Below, in pieces: positions 37,143 to 46,572 of a stretch of 64,000 bases of DNA. Numbering within the stretch: position 1 is the stretch's first letter; every line of letters starts with the position of its first letter. The notes beneath the pieces were generated by a model that was not told the origin of the DNA, did no database searches, and was given only the letters and a program-made list of their open reading frames with translations. The stretch is from NCBI RefSeq assembly GCF_900102075.1, contig NZ_FNAV01000009.1, positions 1 through 64,000 on the forward strand. The letters are read 5' to 3'. A program made the translations under genes and the position numbers. The DNA is from Salipiger thiooxidans. Lineage in GTDB: Bacteria; Pseudomonadota; Alphaproteobacteria; Rhodobacterales; Rhodobacteraceae.

Positions 37143-39077
37143 ATGGCACTCATCGACATTCGCGGGCTCGACCGCTCCTTCACTGCGGGCGAGCAGACCA
37201 TCACCGTGCTGCGCGGCATCGACCTTTCGATCGAGACGGGCGAGATGGTCGCCATCATCGGCCAGTCCGGTTCCGGCAAGTCGACGCTGATGAACGTACT
37301 GGGCTGCCTCGACCGGCCCACCCGCGGCGACTACCGCTTCGACGGGCGCGACGTCTCGGCCATGTCCGACCACGAGCTGGCCGAGCTGCGTCGCGACCAC
37401 TTCGGCTTTATCTTCCAGCGCTACCAGCTGATGCCCGAGCTCGACGCTCTGGGCAATGTCGAGATCCCCGCGATCTACCGCGGCGCTCCGCGTCGGGCGC
37501 GGCGTGACCGGGCGCGGGCGCTGCTCGAGCGGCTGGGGCTCGGCGAGCGGCTTGGCAACCGGCCCGGCGCGCTCTCGGGCGGACAGCAGCAGCGGGTCTC
37601 GGTGGCGCGCGCGCTGATCAACGGTGGCGAGGTCATCCTTGCGGACGAGCCCACCGGCGCGCTCGACAGCCAGTCCGGCGAAGACCTGATGGCGCTTCTG
37701 CGCGAACTGCATACCGAGGGGCACACGGTCATCATCGTGACCCACGACCCGAGCATCGCCGCGACCGCAGACCGGGTGATCGAGATCCGCGATGGCGAGA
37801 TCATCGCCGACACGCGCACACGCGAAACCACCGCCCGGCCCCGCATTGCCGCCCCCCAAGGAGGCCACGTGGGGCTCGGCGCCCTCGCCGACCGGCTGCG
37901 CGAGGCGACGCGGATGGCGCTGAAGTCCATGGCCGCGCACAAGCTGCGGTCCTTCCTCACCATGCTCGGCATCATCATCGGCATCACCTCGGTGGTCTCG
38001 GTGGTGGCGCTGGGCAACGGCAGCCAGCAGAAGGTGCTCGAGAACATCGCCTCTATCGGCACCTCGACGATCGACATCCGCCCCGGCACCAGCTTCCGCG
38101 ACCGCCGCGCCAACCGCATCGACACGCTGGTGGGCGCCGATGCCGATGCGCTCGACGGCATGCCCTTCGCAGCCTCGGTCTCGCCCGAGGTCTCGACCAG
38201 CGCCAACGTGATCCACGCGGGCACCACGGCCTCGGCGCAGGTCAAGGGCGTGTCGGCGGGTTACTTCCAGCTTGGCTCCTACACGGTCACCCGGGGCGCC
38301 ACCTTCAACGAGGACGACCTTGCCGCAAGGGCGCAGGTGGCGGTGCTCGACAGCGACGCGGCGGAGACCTTTTTCGACGGCGCAGATCCCATCGGCCAGC
38401 GGGTGCTGATCGGGCGCATCCCGCTTCAGGTGATCGGCGTGGTCGCCTCGTCGGGCGCCAGTTTCGGTCCGCAGTCGATCAAGGTCTTTACTCCCTACAC
38501 CACCGCGATGACCCGGATCACCGGGGCCACCACTGTGGATTCGATCTCGGTGCAGGTCACCGACGGCTACGACATGAGCGAGGCCGAAGCCGAGATCACC
38601 GAGATCCTGACCCGGCGCCACGGCACCGTCGATTTCTTCCTCACCAACACCGACACCATCCGCGAGACCATCCAGTCGACCTCGCAGACGCTGACCTGGC
38701 TGATCTCGGCCATTGCGCTGATTTCGCTGGTGGTCGGCGGGATCGGGGTGATGAACATCATGCTGGTCTCGGTCACCGAGCGCACCCGCGAGATCGGCAT
38801 CCGCAAGGCGGTGGGTGCGCGGCAGTCCGACATCACCGCGCAGTTCCTGATCGAGGCAGTGCTCGTCTGCCTCGTGGGCGGCGCGCTCGGGGTCGCGGCG
38901 GCCTTCGGCTTCGGCGGGGTGATGAGCGTGATCTCTCCGGACACGCGGCTGGTCTACTCGACCGCGACGGTGGCGGCGGCCTTCGCCTCGGCGACGGTGA
39001 TCGGCATCGTCTTCGGCTATCTGCCCGCCCGGTCGGCGGCAAAGCTCGACCCGGTGGTGGCGCTGGCGCGGGAGTGA
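37143..39077 (+). CDS. macB: MacB-type ABC transporter, ATPase fused to permease
   Basis: A protein of 644 residues. The N-terminal ABC ATPase (1-225) has Walker A GQSGSGKS, signature LSGGQQQR and Walker B VILADEP. The permease half has one membrane helix at about 265-290, a large periplasmic domain (about 300-510), and three C-terminal helices of the FtsX type. MacB-type machines use ATP to push peptides, macrolides or lipoproteins through a MacA-linked channel without moving them across the inner membrane. It directly follows macA. No outer-membrane TolC gene is adjacent. Confidence 0.92.
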   Translation: MALIDIRGLDRSFTAGEQTITVLRGIDLSIETGEMVAIIGQSGSGKSTLMNVLGCLDRPTRGDYRFDGRDVSAMSDHELAELRRDHFGFIFQRYQLMPELDALGNVEIPAIYRGAPRRARRDRARALLERLGLGERLGNRPGALSGGQQQRVSVARALINGGEVILADEPTGALDSQSGEDLMALLRELHTEGHTVIIVTHDPSIAATADRVIEIRDGEIIADTRTRETTARPRIAAPQGGHVGLGALADRLREATRMALKSMAAHKLRSFLTMLGIIIGITSVVSVVALGNGSQQKVLENIASIGTSTIDIRPGTSFRDRRANRIDTLVGADADALDGMPFAASVSPEVSTSANVIHAGTTASAQVKGVSAGYFQLGSYTVTRGATFNEDDLAARAQVAVLDSDAAETFFDGADPIGQRVLIGRIPLQVIGVVASSGASFGPQSIKVFTPYTTAMTRITGATTVDSISVQVTDGYDMSEAEAEITEILTRRHGTVDFFLTNTDTIRETIQSTSQTLTWLISAIALISLVVGGIGVMNIMLVSVTERTREIGIRKAVGARQSDITAQFLIEAVLVCLVGGALGVAAAFGFGGVMSVISPDTRLVYSTATVAAAFASATVIGIVFGYLPARSAAKLDPVVALARE

Positions 39078-39099
39078 CCCGCGCCTTTCCGGCGCCCGA

Positions 39100-40212
39100 T
39101 CAGAGCGGCCCGTCCTCGAGCACCCCGTCCGCGGACATCTGCGCGTAGAGCAGCCCCTCGCGCAAGCCGCGGTCGGCAACCGAGAGCCGGTCGGTGGGCC
39201 AGAGCCGCAGCAGCGCCTGCAGGATCGCGGACCCTGACATGATCAGCGCCTGCCGGTCCTGCCCGATGCGCGGATCGCGGCGGCGCCCGGCGGGGCCCAT
39301 CTCGAGATAACGGCGGATCACCGCCTCGATCTGGTCCGAGGTCATGCGCAGCCCGTCGACCTTGGTACGGTCGTAGCGGCGCAGTCCGAGGTGAGAGGCA
39401 GCGACGGTGGTGACCGTCCCCGAGGTGCCGACGATCTGGAATCCCTCGCGCGACTGGGCGTCCTTGTAGGGCGCAAATTCCGAGAGGTTCTCTTCGAAAT
39501 ACCAGCTCATGAGGGCGTAGCGCGCGGCGTCGTCCTCGACGTCCGAGAACTGGTCGCGCAGCGTCGCGACCCCGAGCGGCACCGAGATCCAGTCGACGAC
39601 CTTGGCGGCGGGAAACGGGCTTTCCGGCGGGTGGAACCCCGCGTGCAGCCGCATGATCGCCGCCGGCCGGTCGCGGCGCGGCACCGAGGACAGGTCGATC
39701 CAGACCAGCTCGGTCGAGCCGCCGCCGATGTCGACCACCAGAAGCTGTTCGGTCCGGGTCGAGACCAGCGGCGCGCAGGAGATCACCGCGAGCCGGGCCT
39801 CCTCCTCGGGCTGGATGATCTCGAGCGACAGACCTGTCTCGCGCCGCACCTGCCGGATGAACTCGCGCGCGTTCTGCGCCCGGCGGCAGGCCTCGGTCGC
39901 GACCAGCCGCATGTTCTTGACCTCGTGCCGGCGGATCTTCTGCTGGCACACGCGCAGGGCGCTGATGGTCCGTTGCATGGAGGCACGCGAAAGCCTCCCG
40001 CTCCGCTCGAGCCCCTGCCCGAGCTGGACGGATTTGGAGAACGAGTCGACCACATGGAACTGACTGCCCCTTGGCTGGGCAATCAGCATGCGGCAACTGT
40101 TGGTGCCCAGATCCAGGGCCGCGTAGAGCGCATCTGGATCGGGCGGTTGCGGCGCGGGGCTCTCGACCGGTTTCGGGAAAGCGCCCGCACCCTTGGGACG
40201 CCGTGGCGCCAT
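39100..40212 (-). CDS. Ppx/GppA family phosphatase
   Basis: A protein of 370 residues with the actin-like ATPase fold of exopolyphosphatases. Conserved parts are AALDLGTNSCRMLIAQ (phosphate 1), VDIGGGSTELVWID (phosphate 2) and VGTSGTVTTVAAS. It would hydrolyse polyphosphate and/or pppGpp in the cytoplasm; sequence alone does not separate these. The first 25 residues are Pro-rich and probably disordered. It converges with macB (22-bp gap) and is divergent from the HAD phosphatase gene. In relatives an rRNA methyltransferase (rlmE) often follows; none is seen here. Confidence 0.88.
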   Translation of the reverse strand: MAPRRPKGAGAFPKPVESPAPQPPDPDALYAALDLGTNSCRMLIAQPRGSQFHVVDSFSKSVQLGQGLERSGRLSRASMQRTISALRVCQQKIRRHEVKNMRLVATEACRRAQNAREFIRQVRRETGLSLEIIQPEEEARLAVISCAPLVSTRTEQLLVVDIGGGSTELVWIDLSSVPRRDRPAAIMRLHAGFHPPESPFPAAKVVDWISVPLGVATLRDQFSDVEDDAARYALMSWYFEENLSEFAPYKDAQSREGFQIVGTSGTVTTVAASHLGLRRYDRTKVDGLRMTSDQIEAVIRRYLEMGPAGRRRDPRIGQDRQALIMSGSAILQALLRLWPTDRLSVADRGLREGLLYAQMSADGVLEDGPL

Positions 40213-40446
40213 GTCATGCGCCTTTCCGAATTTTAAGTTGGGGTCAGGATACGCGGCCCCCGGGCACGGCGCAAGGCAGATGCATCAGGGGTGCGAAGGG
40301 TTTGTCGAAAAACGGGGAAAGACCGGCGGTCGCTGTCGGCGACCGGCCGCCCCTGTGCGCATCGGTCCGGGACCCGCCCCTTGACGCGGGCGCCCCCGTG
40401 GTGACTTTGGGAGCGGTAACGCAACCCGGCAAGAACTGGCGACGGC

Positions 40447-41109
40447 ATGGCACTGAAGGCCCTTCTCTTCGATCTCGACGGCACCCTGCTGATCTCGGAC
40501 CCGCTGCACATCGCGGTCTTCGGCGAGTTCTTCGCCGAGCGCGGCATGCCCTATTCCGAAGAGGTCTACGAGCGCCAGATTCACGGCTCGCACAATGCTG
40601 AGATCTTCCCGCGGCTGTTCCCGGGCGAAGATGCCGTTGCGCTGGCCACCGAAAAGGAAGCCCGCTTCCGGGATCGCCTCCAGCCCGGTACGCCGCCGAT
40701 GCCCGGCGCGCCGGAGCTGCTCGATCTCGGCTCGGCCGAGGGCTGGGCGGTGGCCGTCGTCACCAATGCCCCGCGCGAGAACGCCGAGCACATGCTGCGC
40801 GCCATCGGCCTGCGCGAGCGTTTCGAGGTGATCGTGATCGGCGACGAGTGCAGCCGCGGCAAGCCCGACCCCGAGCCTTATCTCGAGGCCATGCGCCAGC
40901 TTGATGTGAGGCCGCAGGATTGCATCGCCTTCGAGGACAGCCAGAGCGGGATGCGCGCGGCGGCGCGTTCCGGCGCCTTTGCTATCGGCGTCTGCTCGGG
41001 GGTGGTGCCTGACCGCCTGCACGAGGCCGGCGCCCGTGCCACGATTACAGATTTCACCGACCCCGCGCTGCCGGGCCTGCTCGACCGTCTGCGCGAGCCC
41101 GGCGCCTGA
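40447..41109 (+). CDS. HAD-superfamily phosphatase (subfamily IA)
   Basis: A protein of 220 residues. Motif I DLDGT places the nucleophile Asp near residue 9, motif II is VVTNAP (Thr), motif III the Lys of GKPDPEPY, and motif IV FEDSQSG. An alpha-helical cap lies between motif I and II. Members include phosphoglycolate phosphatases and beta-phosphoglucomutases; the substrate cannot be assigned. It is preceded by 234 bp that carry a CGGTCGC-GCGACCG hairpin but no further gene. It converges with the radical SAM gene (6-bp gap). Confidence 0.88.
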   Translation: MALKALLFDLDGTLLISDPLHIAVFGEFFAERGMPYSEEVYERQIHGSHNAEIFPRLFPGEDAVALATEKEARFRDRLQPGTPPMPGAPELLDLGSAEGWAVAVVTNAPRENAEHMLRAIGLRERFEVIVIGDECSRGKPDPEPYLEAMRQLDVRPQDCIAFEDSQSGMRAAARSGAFAIGVCSGVVPDRLHEAGARATITDFTDPALPGLLDRLREPGA

Positions 41110-41115
41110 GGGACG

Positions 41116-42201
41116 TCAGAACAGGCTGAGCTGGTCCCCCGCCCGCGCCGGCGGCTGGAACAGGTCCGTGCGCAGCGGCGGCAGTTTGCGGTCGAGCCCA
41201 AGCCGCCGCGCTGCCTTGCGGAAGCGTTGCGCGATGATCTCGGCGTAGTGGCCCTCGCCCCGCATCCGGTGGTGCCACTTGGCGCTGTATTCCTGCCCGC
41301 CATGCATCTCGCGCAGCCGCGCCATGACGCGGGCGGCGCGGTCGGGGTAGTGCTCGGCCAGCCAGGATTGCCACAGCGGCGAGACCTCGAGCGGCAGTCG
41401 CAGCATGATCCAGCTTGCCGCAATCGCCCCGGCCTCGGCCCCCGCCTCGAGGATGCGCTCCATCTCGTGATCGGTGAGCGCGGGCACCACGGGCGAAACC
41501 ATGATCCGCGCCTCGATCCCGGCCTCGTGCAGCTTCCGGATGGTTGCGAGGCGTCGCTTAGGCTGCGGCACGCGGGGTTCCATCCGGCGGGCGAGATCGG
41601 CGTCAAGCGTGGTGACCGAGATCCCCACCCGCGCCAGCCCCTGCGACGCCATCTCCGACAGGATGTCGATGTCGCGCTCGATCAGCGTGCCCTTGGTGAC
41701 GATGGCGACCGGGTGCTTGAAATCGCGCAGCACCTCGAGGCAGGCGCGCATGATGCCCCGGTCGCGCTCGATGGGCTGGTAGGGATCGGTGTTGGTGCCG
41801 ATGGCGATGGTCTGCGGCTGGTAGCGCCGCGCCCTGAGCTCGCGCGACAGCACCTCGGGCGCGTCGGGGCGGGCAATGAGGCGGGTCTCGAAGTCGAGCC
41901 CCGGCGACAGGCCGAGATACGCATGCGACGGCCGCGCGAAGCAGTAGATGCAACCGTGCTCGCAGCCGCGATAGGGGTTGATCGAGCGGTCGAAGGGAAT
42001 ATCCGGGGAGGCATTGTAGGCGACGAGGCTGCGCGGACGCTCCTCGCTGACCTCGGTGCGCAGCGGCGGCAGCTCCTCGTCGCGGTCCCAGCCGTCGTCC
42101 GTATCCTCGTAGGCCAGACGCTCGAACCGCCCCGTCTCACGGCTGGCGGCGCCCCGTCCGGGACGGCGGTCTGGGGAGAGATATCGGGGCGACTGGGTCA
42201 T
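41116..42201 (-). CDS. PA0069-family radical SAM protein (SplB-like)
   Basis: A protein of 361 residues. The radical SAM cluster motif CxxxCxxC is at Cys80, Cys84 and Cys87 (PYRGCEHGCIYCFARP). The family resembles spore photoproduct lyase and the PA0069 group, which have no proven substrate; repair of a thymine lesion is one idea. The N-terminal 60 residues are Arg/Asp rich. The gene has a LexA box inside its promoter, and the predicted transcription start coincides with the A of the ATG, so the mRNA may be leaderless. SOS control points to a role in DNA damage, which is an inference. Confidence 0.9.
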   Translation of the reverse strand: MTQSPRYLSPDRRPGRGAASRETGRFERLAYEDTDDGWDRDEELPPLRTEVSEERPRSLVAYNASPDIPFDRSINPYRGCEHGCIYCFARPSHAYLGLSPGLDFETRLIARPDAPEVLSRELRARRYQPQTIAIGTNTDPYQPIERDRGIMRACLEVLRDFKHPVAIVTKGTLIERDIDILSEMASQGLARVGISVTTLDADLARRMEPRVPQPKRRLATIRKLHEAGIEARIMVSPVVPALTDHEMERILEAGAEAGAIAASWIMLRLPLEVSPLWQSWLAEHYPDRAARVMARLREMHGGQEYSAKWHHRMRGEGHYAEIIAQRFRKAARRLGLDRKLPPLRTDLFQPPARAGDQLSLF

Positions 42202-42207
42202 CGCCTG

Positions 42208-42236
42208 AGGTTAGAACATATGTGGAACACTGGCAA
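42208..42236 (-). promoter_or_regulatory. SOS promoter of the radical SAM gene with embedded LexA box
   Basis: On the minus strand TTGCCA (42236-42231) and TAACCT (42213-42208) are 17 bp apart. The spacer contains GTTC-CACATAT-GTTC (42228-42214), an exact alphaproteobacterial LexA box. The -10 ends 6 bases before the ATG at 42201. LexA bound there would block polymerase. Confidence 0.75.
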
Positions 42237-42435
42237 TCGGGGCCGTGTGGCGCCCTGCCCCCAGGGTCATCGCCGGACCCGCCCTGGCGGCCGGAAGCGG
42301 CGGAAAATCGCTTCATCAATCCCCAGAGCGGAATATGAAAACTCGGTGAAAACAGCCAGAATTCATATCCGTGAAGGGATTGGCCTTTATTCCGAGGGAC
42401 CAAGCCCCTATCTTGAATGGGCAAAGGAGTCGATC

Positions 42436-42609
42436 ATGCCGGTGACACATCTCGTGACCCTGATCATCGCGGTTCTTGCGCTGTCGGGTCTGACTGTCTG
42501 GGCGTTCCTGTCCTGGGGCGCAGGCACTGTGATCCCGCTGCTGGCGGCGCTCGCGCTGGCCGTACGCTGGGCGGTTTCCCCCGTGTCTCCGGACGACACG
42601 CACGCCTGA
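42436..42609 (+). CDS. Small two-helix membrane protein
   Basis: A protein of 57 residues. Two hydrophobic stretches (about 5-27 and 30-46, separated by SWGAG) suggest a membrane hairpin, with a short acidic tail (SPDDTHA). I do not recognise a family. AAAGGAG sits 6-12 bases before the ATG at 42436, which supports translation. The gene lies between the radical SAM and YibQ-like genes, with its own start region in the 234-bp gap. Confidence 0.7.
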   Translation: MPVTHLVTLIIAVLALSGLTVWAFLSWGAGTVIPLLAALALAVRWAVSPVSPDDTHA

Positions 42610-42631
42610 CCAGCTCGCGATGATACGCAGA

Positions 42632-42652
42632 CCCTGCCGCCTTTCGGCAGGG
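42632..42652. terminator. Hairpin between convergent genes
   Basis: An 8-bp stem, CCCTGCCG (42632-42639) with CGGCAGGG (42645-42652), has a 5-nt loop. There is no T-run, so intrinsic termination would be inefficient. It separates the small membrane protein gene from the YibQ-like gene. Confidence 0.4.
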
Positions 42653-42674
42653 CCATCCTGGTGGCCGTCCGGCC

Positions 42675-44192
42675 TTACTCCACGCTCTCCCGCAGGATCG
42701 CCGACACCGGCACCAGTTCCACGCTGCTGGCGCGGTCCTGAAGCCCCCAGAGCAGCAGCGCCGAGACCGTGTCGGCGCGCAGGCGACCCAGCATCACCAC
42801 CGGACCTTCCTGCCGCGCCTTGAAGGCGGCCTGGTCGAGGAAGCGGCGCATCACGCGCGGATCCTGTCCCTCGCCGTCGAAATCGCGGAACACCGTGGCC
42901 GAGGGCACGCCCTCGCGCAGCGCCAGCGCCTGCCCGGTGTTGAGCCCCTTCGGCAGCATTAGCAGCCCGTGCCCGGAGGCGTGCAGGAAGCGCGCTGTCT
43001 GGTCTGCGATCGCGCGCGAGGCCTGCAGACCGTCGCCCGGCGCCTCGAGCACGCCGATGGCCTCGGGCACGGCACCGAGCGCGCCTTCGAGCGAGATCTC
43101 CACGTCCGAGGCCTGCGCGCCTTCGGGGGCGCTGGCCATGGTCAGCACCTCGAAGCCTTCCTCGCGGTAGGCCCGCGCAGCGCCGATGGCGTCGGGGTGC
43201 GAGGGCGAGATGGCGAAGCTCACCGGAAAGGGGAACTCTCCGACAGTCTCGGGGCCAAGCGGCCCGCTGCCGTCGTCAATCAGCACGATGGACATGTGCG
43301 GCTCGCCCGGCGTCAGGTTCGAGGGTGCCGAGAACACATCGAGCGGACGCAGACCGCCCGCGCCGTCCGTGCTATCCGCCGAGGCGGCGGTGTCTTCGCC
43401 AATGCTGGGCAGGCGGTCGCTGGGGCCGGTGCCGTCGCGGCCGATTAGCGACCCGGCGGGCGTGCCGGTGGCCGGGCGGCTCTCGCCCCCGGTCTGCGGC
43501 AGGACGACCACCTCGGGGATCGCCTCCGCCTCGGGCTCCGGCTCGGAGGTCGCACCCTCGTAGGGCGCGGGCATCGGCGGCGCAGCGGTTTCGGTGGCAA
43601 GCTCGGGCGAGGCTTCGGCCTCGGGCGCCTCTGTCACCGGCGAGGTCGCCTCGCCGCGCCGGGGCGCGTTTGCTGCCGCGACGACGGGCTCCGGCGCGGT
43701 GTCGGGCGCATCGGGGGCCACGGGGGCGTCCAGCTCGGTCACGGTCTCGGGCGGGGTGTCATCGAGCGCAGGCTCGGCGATCACGGCTTCGGTCTCGGTC
43801 TCTGCCTCGGCAACAGCGGTCTCTTCGACCTCGGTCTCGGGCTTCGCATCCGCGACAGGGGATACGGTCTCATCTGCCACCGTCTCTGCCTCGGCCATCG
43901 CCTCATCCTTCGCGGGCGCCTCTGCACTGTCGGCGTCGCTAACGGGCTCGGAAACGGCTTCCGCTGCCTCCGTAGGTGCACCACCCTCGGCCACGGTATC
44001 ACCGGTTTCGGGACTCTCCGAAATGGCCCCCGCGACCGGCTCGGCGCCTTCGGCCCCGGGCACCGCCGCGACCTCCGGCTCAGCGCCCGGCAGCGCGCGC
44101 TCGGGCGGGCCCATCGCGATGGACAGAGCCCCCGCACCCGCGACCGAAACCACCGTCCCGATGAGTACGCCTGCGACAAAGCCTTTCGCCAT
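42675..44192 (-). CDS. YibQ-like divergent polysaccharide deacetylase with long disordered linker
   Basis: A protein of 505 residues. An N-terminal hydrophobic anchor (about 5-27) is followed by about 240 residues of low-complexity Ala/Glu/Thr/Val/Pro sequence, many in ETEAE-type runs. The C-terminal domain (about 290-505) is a divergent polysaccharide deacetylase (DUF610/YibQ): HMSIVLIDDGSGPLGPETV, FAISPSHPDAIGAARAYREEG and MLPKGLNTG are visible. It probably reaches through the periplasm toward peptidoglycan. Activity of this branch is unproven. ATG at 44192 is preferred to the GTG one codon upstream. It is divergent from trpG. Confidence 0.82.
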   Translation of the reverse strand: MAKGFVAGVLIGTVVSVAGAGALSIAMGPPERALPGAEPEVAAVPGAEGAEPVAGAISESPETGDTVAEGGAPTEAAEAVSEPVSDADSAEAPAKDEAMAEAETVADETVSPVADAKPETEVEETAVAEAETETEAVIAEPALDDTPPETVTELDAPVAPDAPDTAPEPVVAAANAPRRGEATSPVTEAPEAEASPELATETAAPPMPAPYEGATSEPEPEAEAIPEVVVLPQTGGESRPATGTPAGSLIGRDGTGPSDRLPSIGEDTAASADSTDGAGGLRPLDVFSAPSNLTPGEPHMSIVLIDDGSGPLGPETVGEFPFPVSFAISPSHPDAIGAARAYREEGFEVLTMASAPEGAQASDVEISLEGALGAVPEAIGVLEAPGDGLQASRAIADQTARFLHASGHGLLMLPKGLNTGQALALREGVPSATVFRDFDGEGQDPRVMRRFLDQAAFKARQEGPVVMLGRLRADTVSALLLWGLQDRASSVELVPVSAILRESVE

Positions 44193-44321
44193 CACCGTCT
44201 ACCCTTCTCTGCCCCCGGTCCCGTTCCGGACCTTTGATCCGGCGCATCCCCTTGACGCTGCACCGCCTCCGGGCGCATGTATAGCCCGGACACAAGGCCG
44301 CCTTCCAGCCCGAGATTGACC

Positions 44322-44903
44322 ATGCTTCTGCTCATCGACAACTACGACAGCTTTACTTACAACCTCGTTCATTACGTGGGCGAGCTGGGTGTCGAGGCAC
44401 AGGTCTGGCGCAACGACGCGCTCAACGTGCAGGAGGCGATGGCGATGAAACCCGCCGGCATCCTGCTGAGCCCCGGTCCCTGCGATCCGGACCAGGCGGG
44501 CATCTGCCTCGCGCTGACCGCCGCCGCCGCCGAGACCCGCACGCCGCTCTTCGGTGTCTGCCTCGGTCACCAGACCATCGGACAGGCCTTCGGCGGCAAG
44601 GTCGTGCAGCATTCCGAGATCGTGCACGGCAAGATGGGCACCATGCACCACGACGACACCGGCGTTTTCGCTGGCCTGCCCTCGCCCTTCGAGGCCACGC
44701 GCTACCACTCTCTGGTGGTCGAACGAGAGAGCCTGCCCGACTGCCTCCTGCCCAACGCGTGGCTCGAGGATGGCACCATCATGGGCCTGCGTCACCGCGA
44801 CCTGCCCATTCACGGCGTGCAGTTCCACCCCGAGAGCATCGCCTCGGAGCATGGGCACGCCCTGATCGAGAACTTCCTGAAGACCATGAAAGTCCCTGCA
44901 TGA
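44322..44903 (+). CDS. trpG: Anthranilate synthase glutaminase subunit
   Basis: A class I glutamine amidotransferase of 193 residues. It supplies ammonia to TrpE to make anthranilate from chorismate. The nucleophile Cys80 lies in GVCLGHQ; the His-Glu pair is in VQFHPESI. The start [14 protein letters not shown] is canonical at 44322. The partner trpE is not in the window, so the complex is encoded at two loci. The stop overlaps trpD in an ATGA. Confidence 0.95.
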   Translation: MLLLIDNYDSFTYNLVHYVGELGVEAQVWRNDALNVQEAMAMKPAGILLSPGPCDPDQAGICLALTAAAAETRTPLFGVCLGHQTIGQAFGGKVVQHSEIVHGKMGTMHHDDTGVFAGLPSPFEATRYHSLVVERESLPDCLLPNAWLEDGTIMGLRHRDLPIHGVQFHPESIASEHGHALIENFLKTMKVPA

Positions 44904-45922
44904 GCGACCGCCTTAAGCCGTTGATCGGCACCGCCGCCACCCGTCCGCTGACCCGAGACGAGGCGGAGGCCGCCTTCGAGGTGCTGTTCGAGGGGGAAGC
45001 CACGCCCGCGCAGATGGGGGGGCTCTTGATGGCTCTCCGCACCCGGGGTGAGACCGTGGACGAATACGCCGCCGCCGCGGGCGTGATGCGCGCCAAGTGC
45101 AACGCCGTGACCGCGCCCGAGGGCGCCATCGACATCGTCGGCACCGGCGGCGACGGCAAGGGCACGCTGAACATCTCGACCGCCACCGCCTTCGTGGTGG
45201 CCGGCGCCGGCGTCACCGTCGCCAAGCACGGCAACCGCAACCTCTCGTCCAAGTCCGGCTCTGCCGACGCGCTGAGCCAGATGGGCGTCGAGGTGATGCT
45301 GCCGGCCACCTCGATCGCGCCGATCCTCGAGAAGGTCGGCATCTGCTTCATGATGGCGCCGATGCACCACCCGGCGATGAAGCACGTGATGCCGGTGCGC
45401 ATGGAACTCGGCACCCGCACGATCTTCAACATCCTCGGGCCGCTGACCAACCCGGCGGGCGTGAAGCGCCAGCTGACCGGAGCGTTCTCGCGCGACCTGA
45501 TCCGCCCGATGGCCGAGACGCTGGGCCAGCTGGGCTCGACGCGGGCATGGCTGGTGCACGGCTCGGACGGCACCGACGAGCTGGCGATCTCGGGCGTGAG
45601 CTGGGTCGCGGCGCTCGAGGAGGACGGCAGCGTGCGCGAGGTCGAACTTCACCCCGAGGACGCGGGCCTGCCCGAGCACCCCTTCGAGGAGATCGTCGGC
45701 GGCACGCCCGCCGAGAACGCCAAGGCCTTCCGAGAGCTTCTTGATGGCGCCAGGACCGCCTATCGCGATGCGGTCCTTCTGAATTCGTCCGCCGCGCTTG
45801 TGGTGGCGGGCAAGGCTGCGGACCTGCGCGAGGGCGTCGCGATGGCCGTCCAGAGCATCGACAGCGGTGCGGCGCTTGCCAAGGTGCAGGCGCTGGCCGA
45901 GGCCTCGAAACTGGCGGCATGA
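44900..45922 (+). CDS. trpD: Anthranilate phosphoribosyltransferase
   Basis: A protein of 340 residues. It couples anthranilate to PRPP, the second step of tryptophan synthesis. The PRPP loop [14 protein letters not shown] is at about 78-91, followed by [17 protein letters not shown] and the [14 protein letters not shown] segment. It overlaps trpG by 4 bp and ung by 4 bp. Start at 44900 is fixed by the overlap and the conserved N-terminus. Confidence 0.96.
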   Translation: MSDRLKPLIGTAATRPLTRDEAEAAFEVLFEGEATPAQMGGLLMALRTRGETVDEYAAAAGVMRAKCNAVTAPEGAIDIVGTGGDGKGTLNISTATAFVVAGAGVTVAKHGNRNLSSKSGSADALSQMGVEVMLPATSIAPILEKVGICFMMAPMHHPAMKHVMPVRMELGTRTIFNILGPLTNPAGVKRQLTGAFSRDLIRPMAETLGQLGSTRAWLVHGSDGTDELAISGVSWVAALEEDGSVREVELHPEDAGLPEHPFEEIVGGTPAENAKAFRELLDGARTAYRDAVLLNSSAALVVAGKAADLREGVAMAVQSIDSGAALAKVQALAEASKLAA

Positions 45923-46572
45923 CCCCGCCTTCCGACTGGGCCCACCTGCCCTTTTTCGCCAAGGACCTGCCGCGCATCGAAGCCGCGCTCGCGGGGGACG
46001 CGCGCCAGATCCTGCCACCTGCGCCGCAGGTTTTCGCCGCGCTCGATGCCTGCCCGCCAAAGCGTGTCCGCGCGGTGATCCTCGGGCAGGATCCCTACCC
46101 GACGCCCGGCCACGCGCATGGGCTGGCGTTTTCGGTCGAGCCCGAGGTGCGACCGCTGCCGCGATCGCTCAACAACATCTACAAGGAACTGCAGGAAGAG
46201 TTCGGGGCCTGTCCGCCGAACGGAGATCTGCGCTTCTGGGCCGCCCAGGGCGTGCTGCTCCTGAACACCGCACTGACGGTGCCCGCGGGCTCGGCCGGCG
46301 CCCACGCCAAGCTCGGCTGGTCGAAACTCACCGCGCAAGTGCTTGAAACTCTGTCTCAAACGCCGCGCGCCTTCATCCTTTGGGGCAATCACGCGCAGGG
46401 CTTCGCTCCGCATATCCGAGGCGCGGATCACCTGATCCTGCGCTCGGCCCATCCCTCGCCGCTCTCGGCGCGCCGCGGCTTTTTCGGGTCGCGCCCCTTT
46501 TCCCGCGTCAACGAGTGGCTTATTGCAAGGGGCGACACGCCCATCAACTGGACGACGCCGGAGGCCCCATGA
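45919..46572 (+). CDS. ung: Uracil-DNA glycosylase, family 1
   Basis: A protein of 217 residues. It removes uracil from DNA by cutting the N-glycosidic bond. The water-activating loop [20 protein letters not shown] has its catalytic Asp58; the second motif HPSPLSA supplies the catalytic His near residue 181. The family is usually about 220-230 residues, so it is full length. The gene sits inside the trp operon with ATGA overlaps to trpD on one side and trpC on the other, so it is translated from the same message. No functional tie to tryptophan synthesis is known. Confidence 0.94.
   Translation: MTPPSDWAHLPFFAKDLPRIEAALAGDARQILPPAPQVFAALDACPPKRVRAVILGQDPYPTPGHAHGLAFSVEPEVRPLPRSLNNIYKELQEEFGACPPNGDLRFWAAQGVLLLNTALTVPAGSAGAHAKLGWSKLTAQVLETLSQTPRAFILWGNHAQGFAPHIRGADHLILRSAHPSPLSARRGFFGSRPFSRVNEWLIARGDTPINWTTPEAP

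Noticed and set aside
40306-40370. CGGTCGC-GCGACCG hairpin between the GppA-like and HAD genes as a terminator
   Set aside because: The flanking genes are divergent, so no transcript needs to end there, and no T-run follows.
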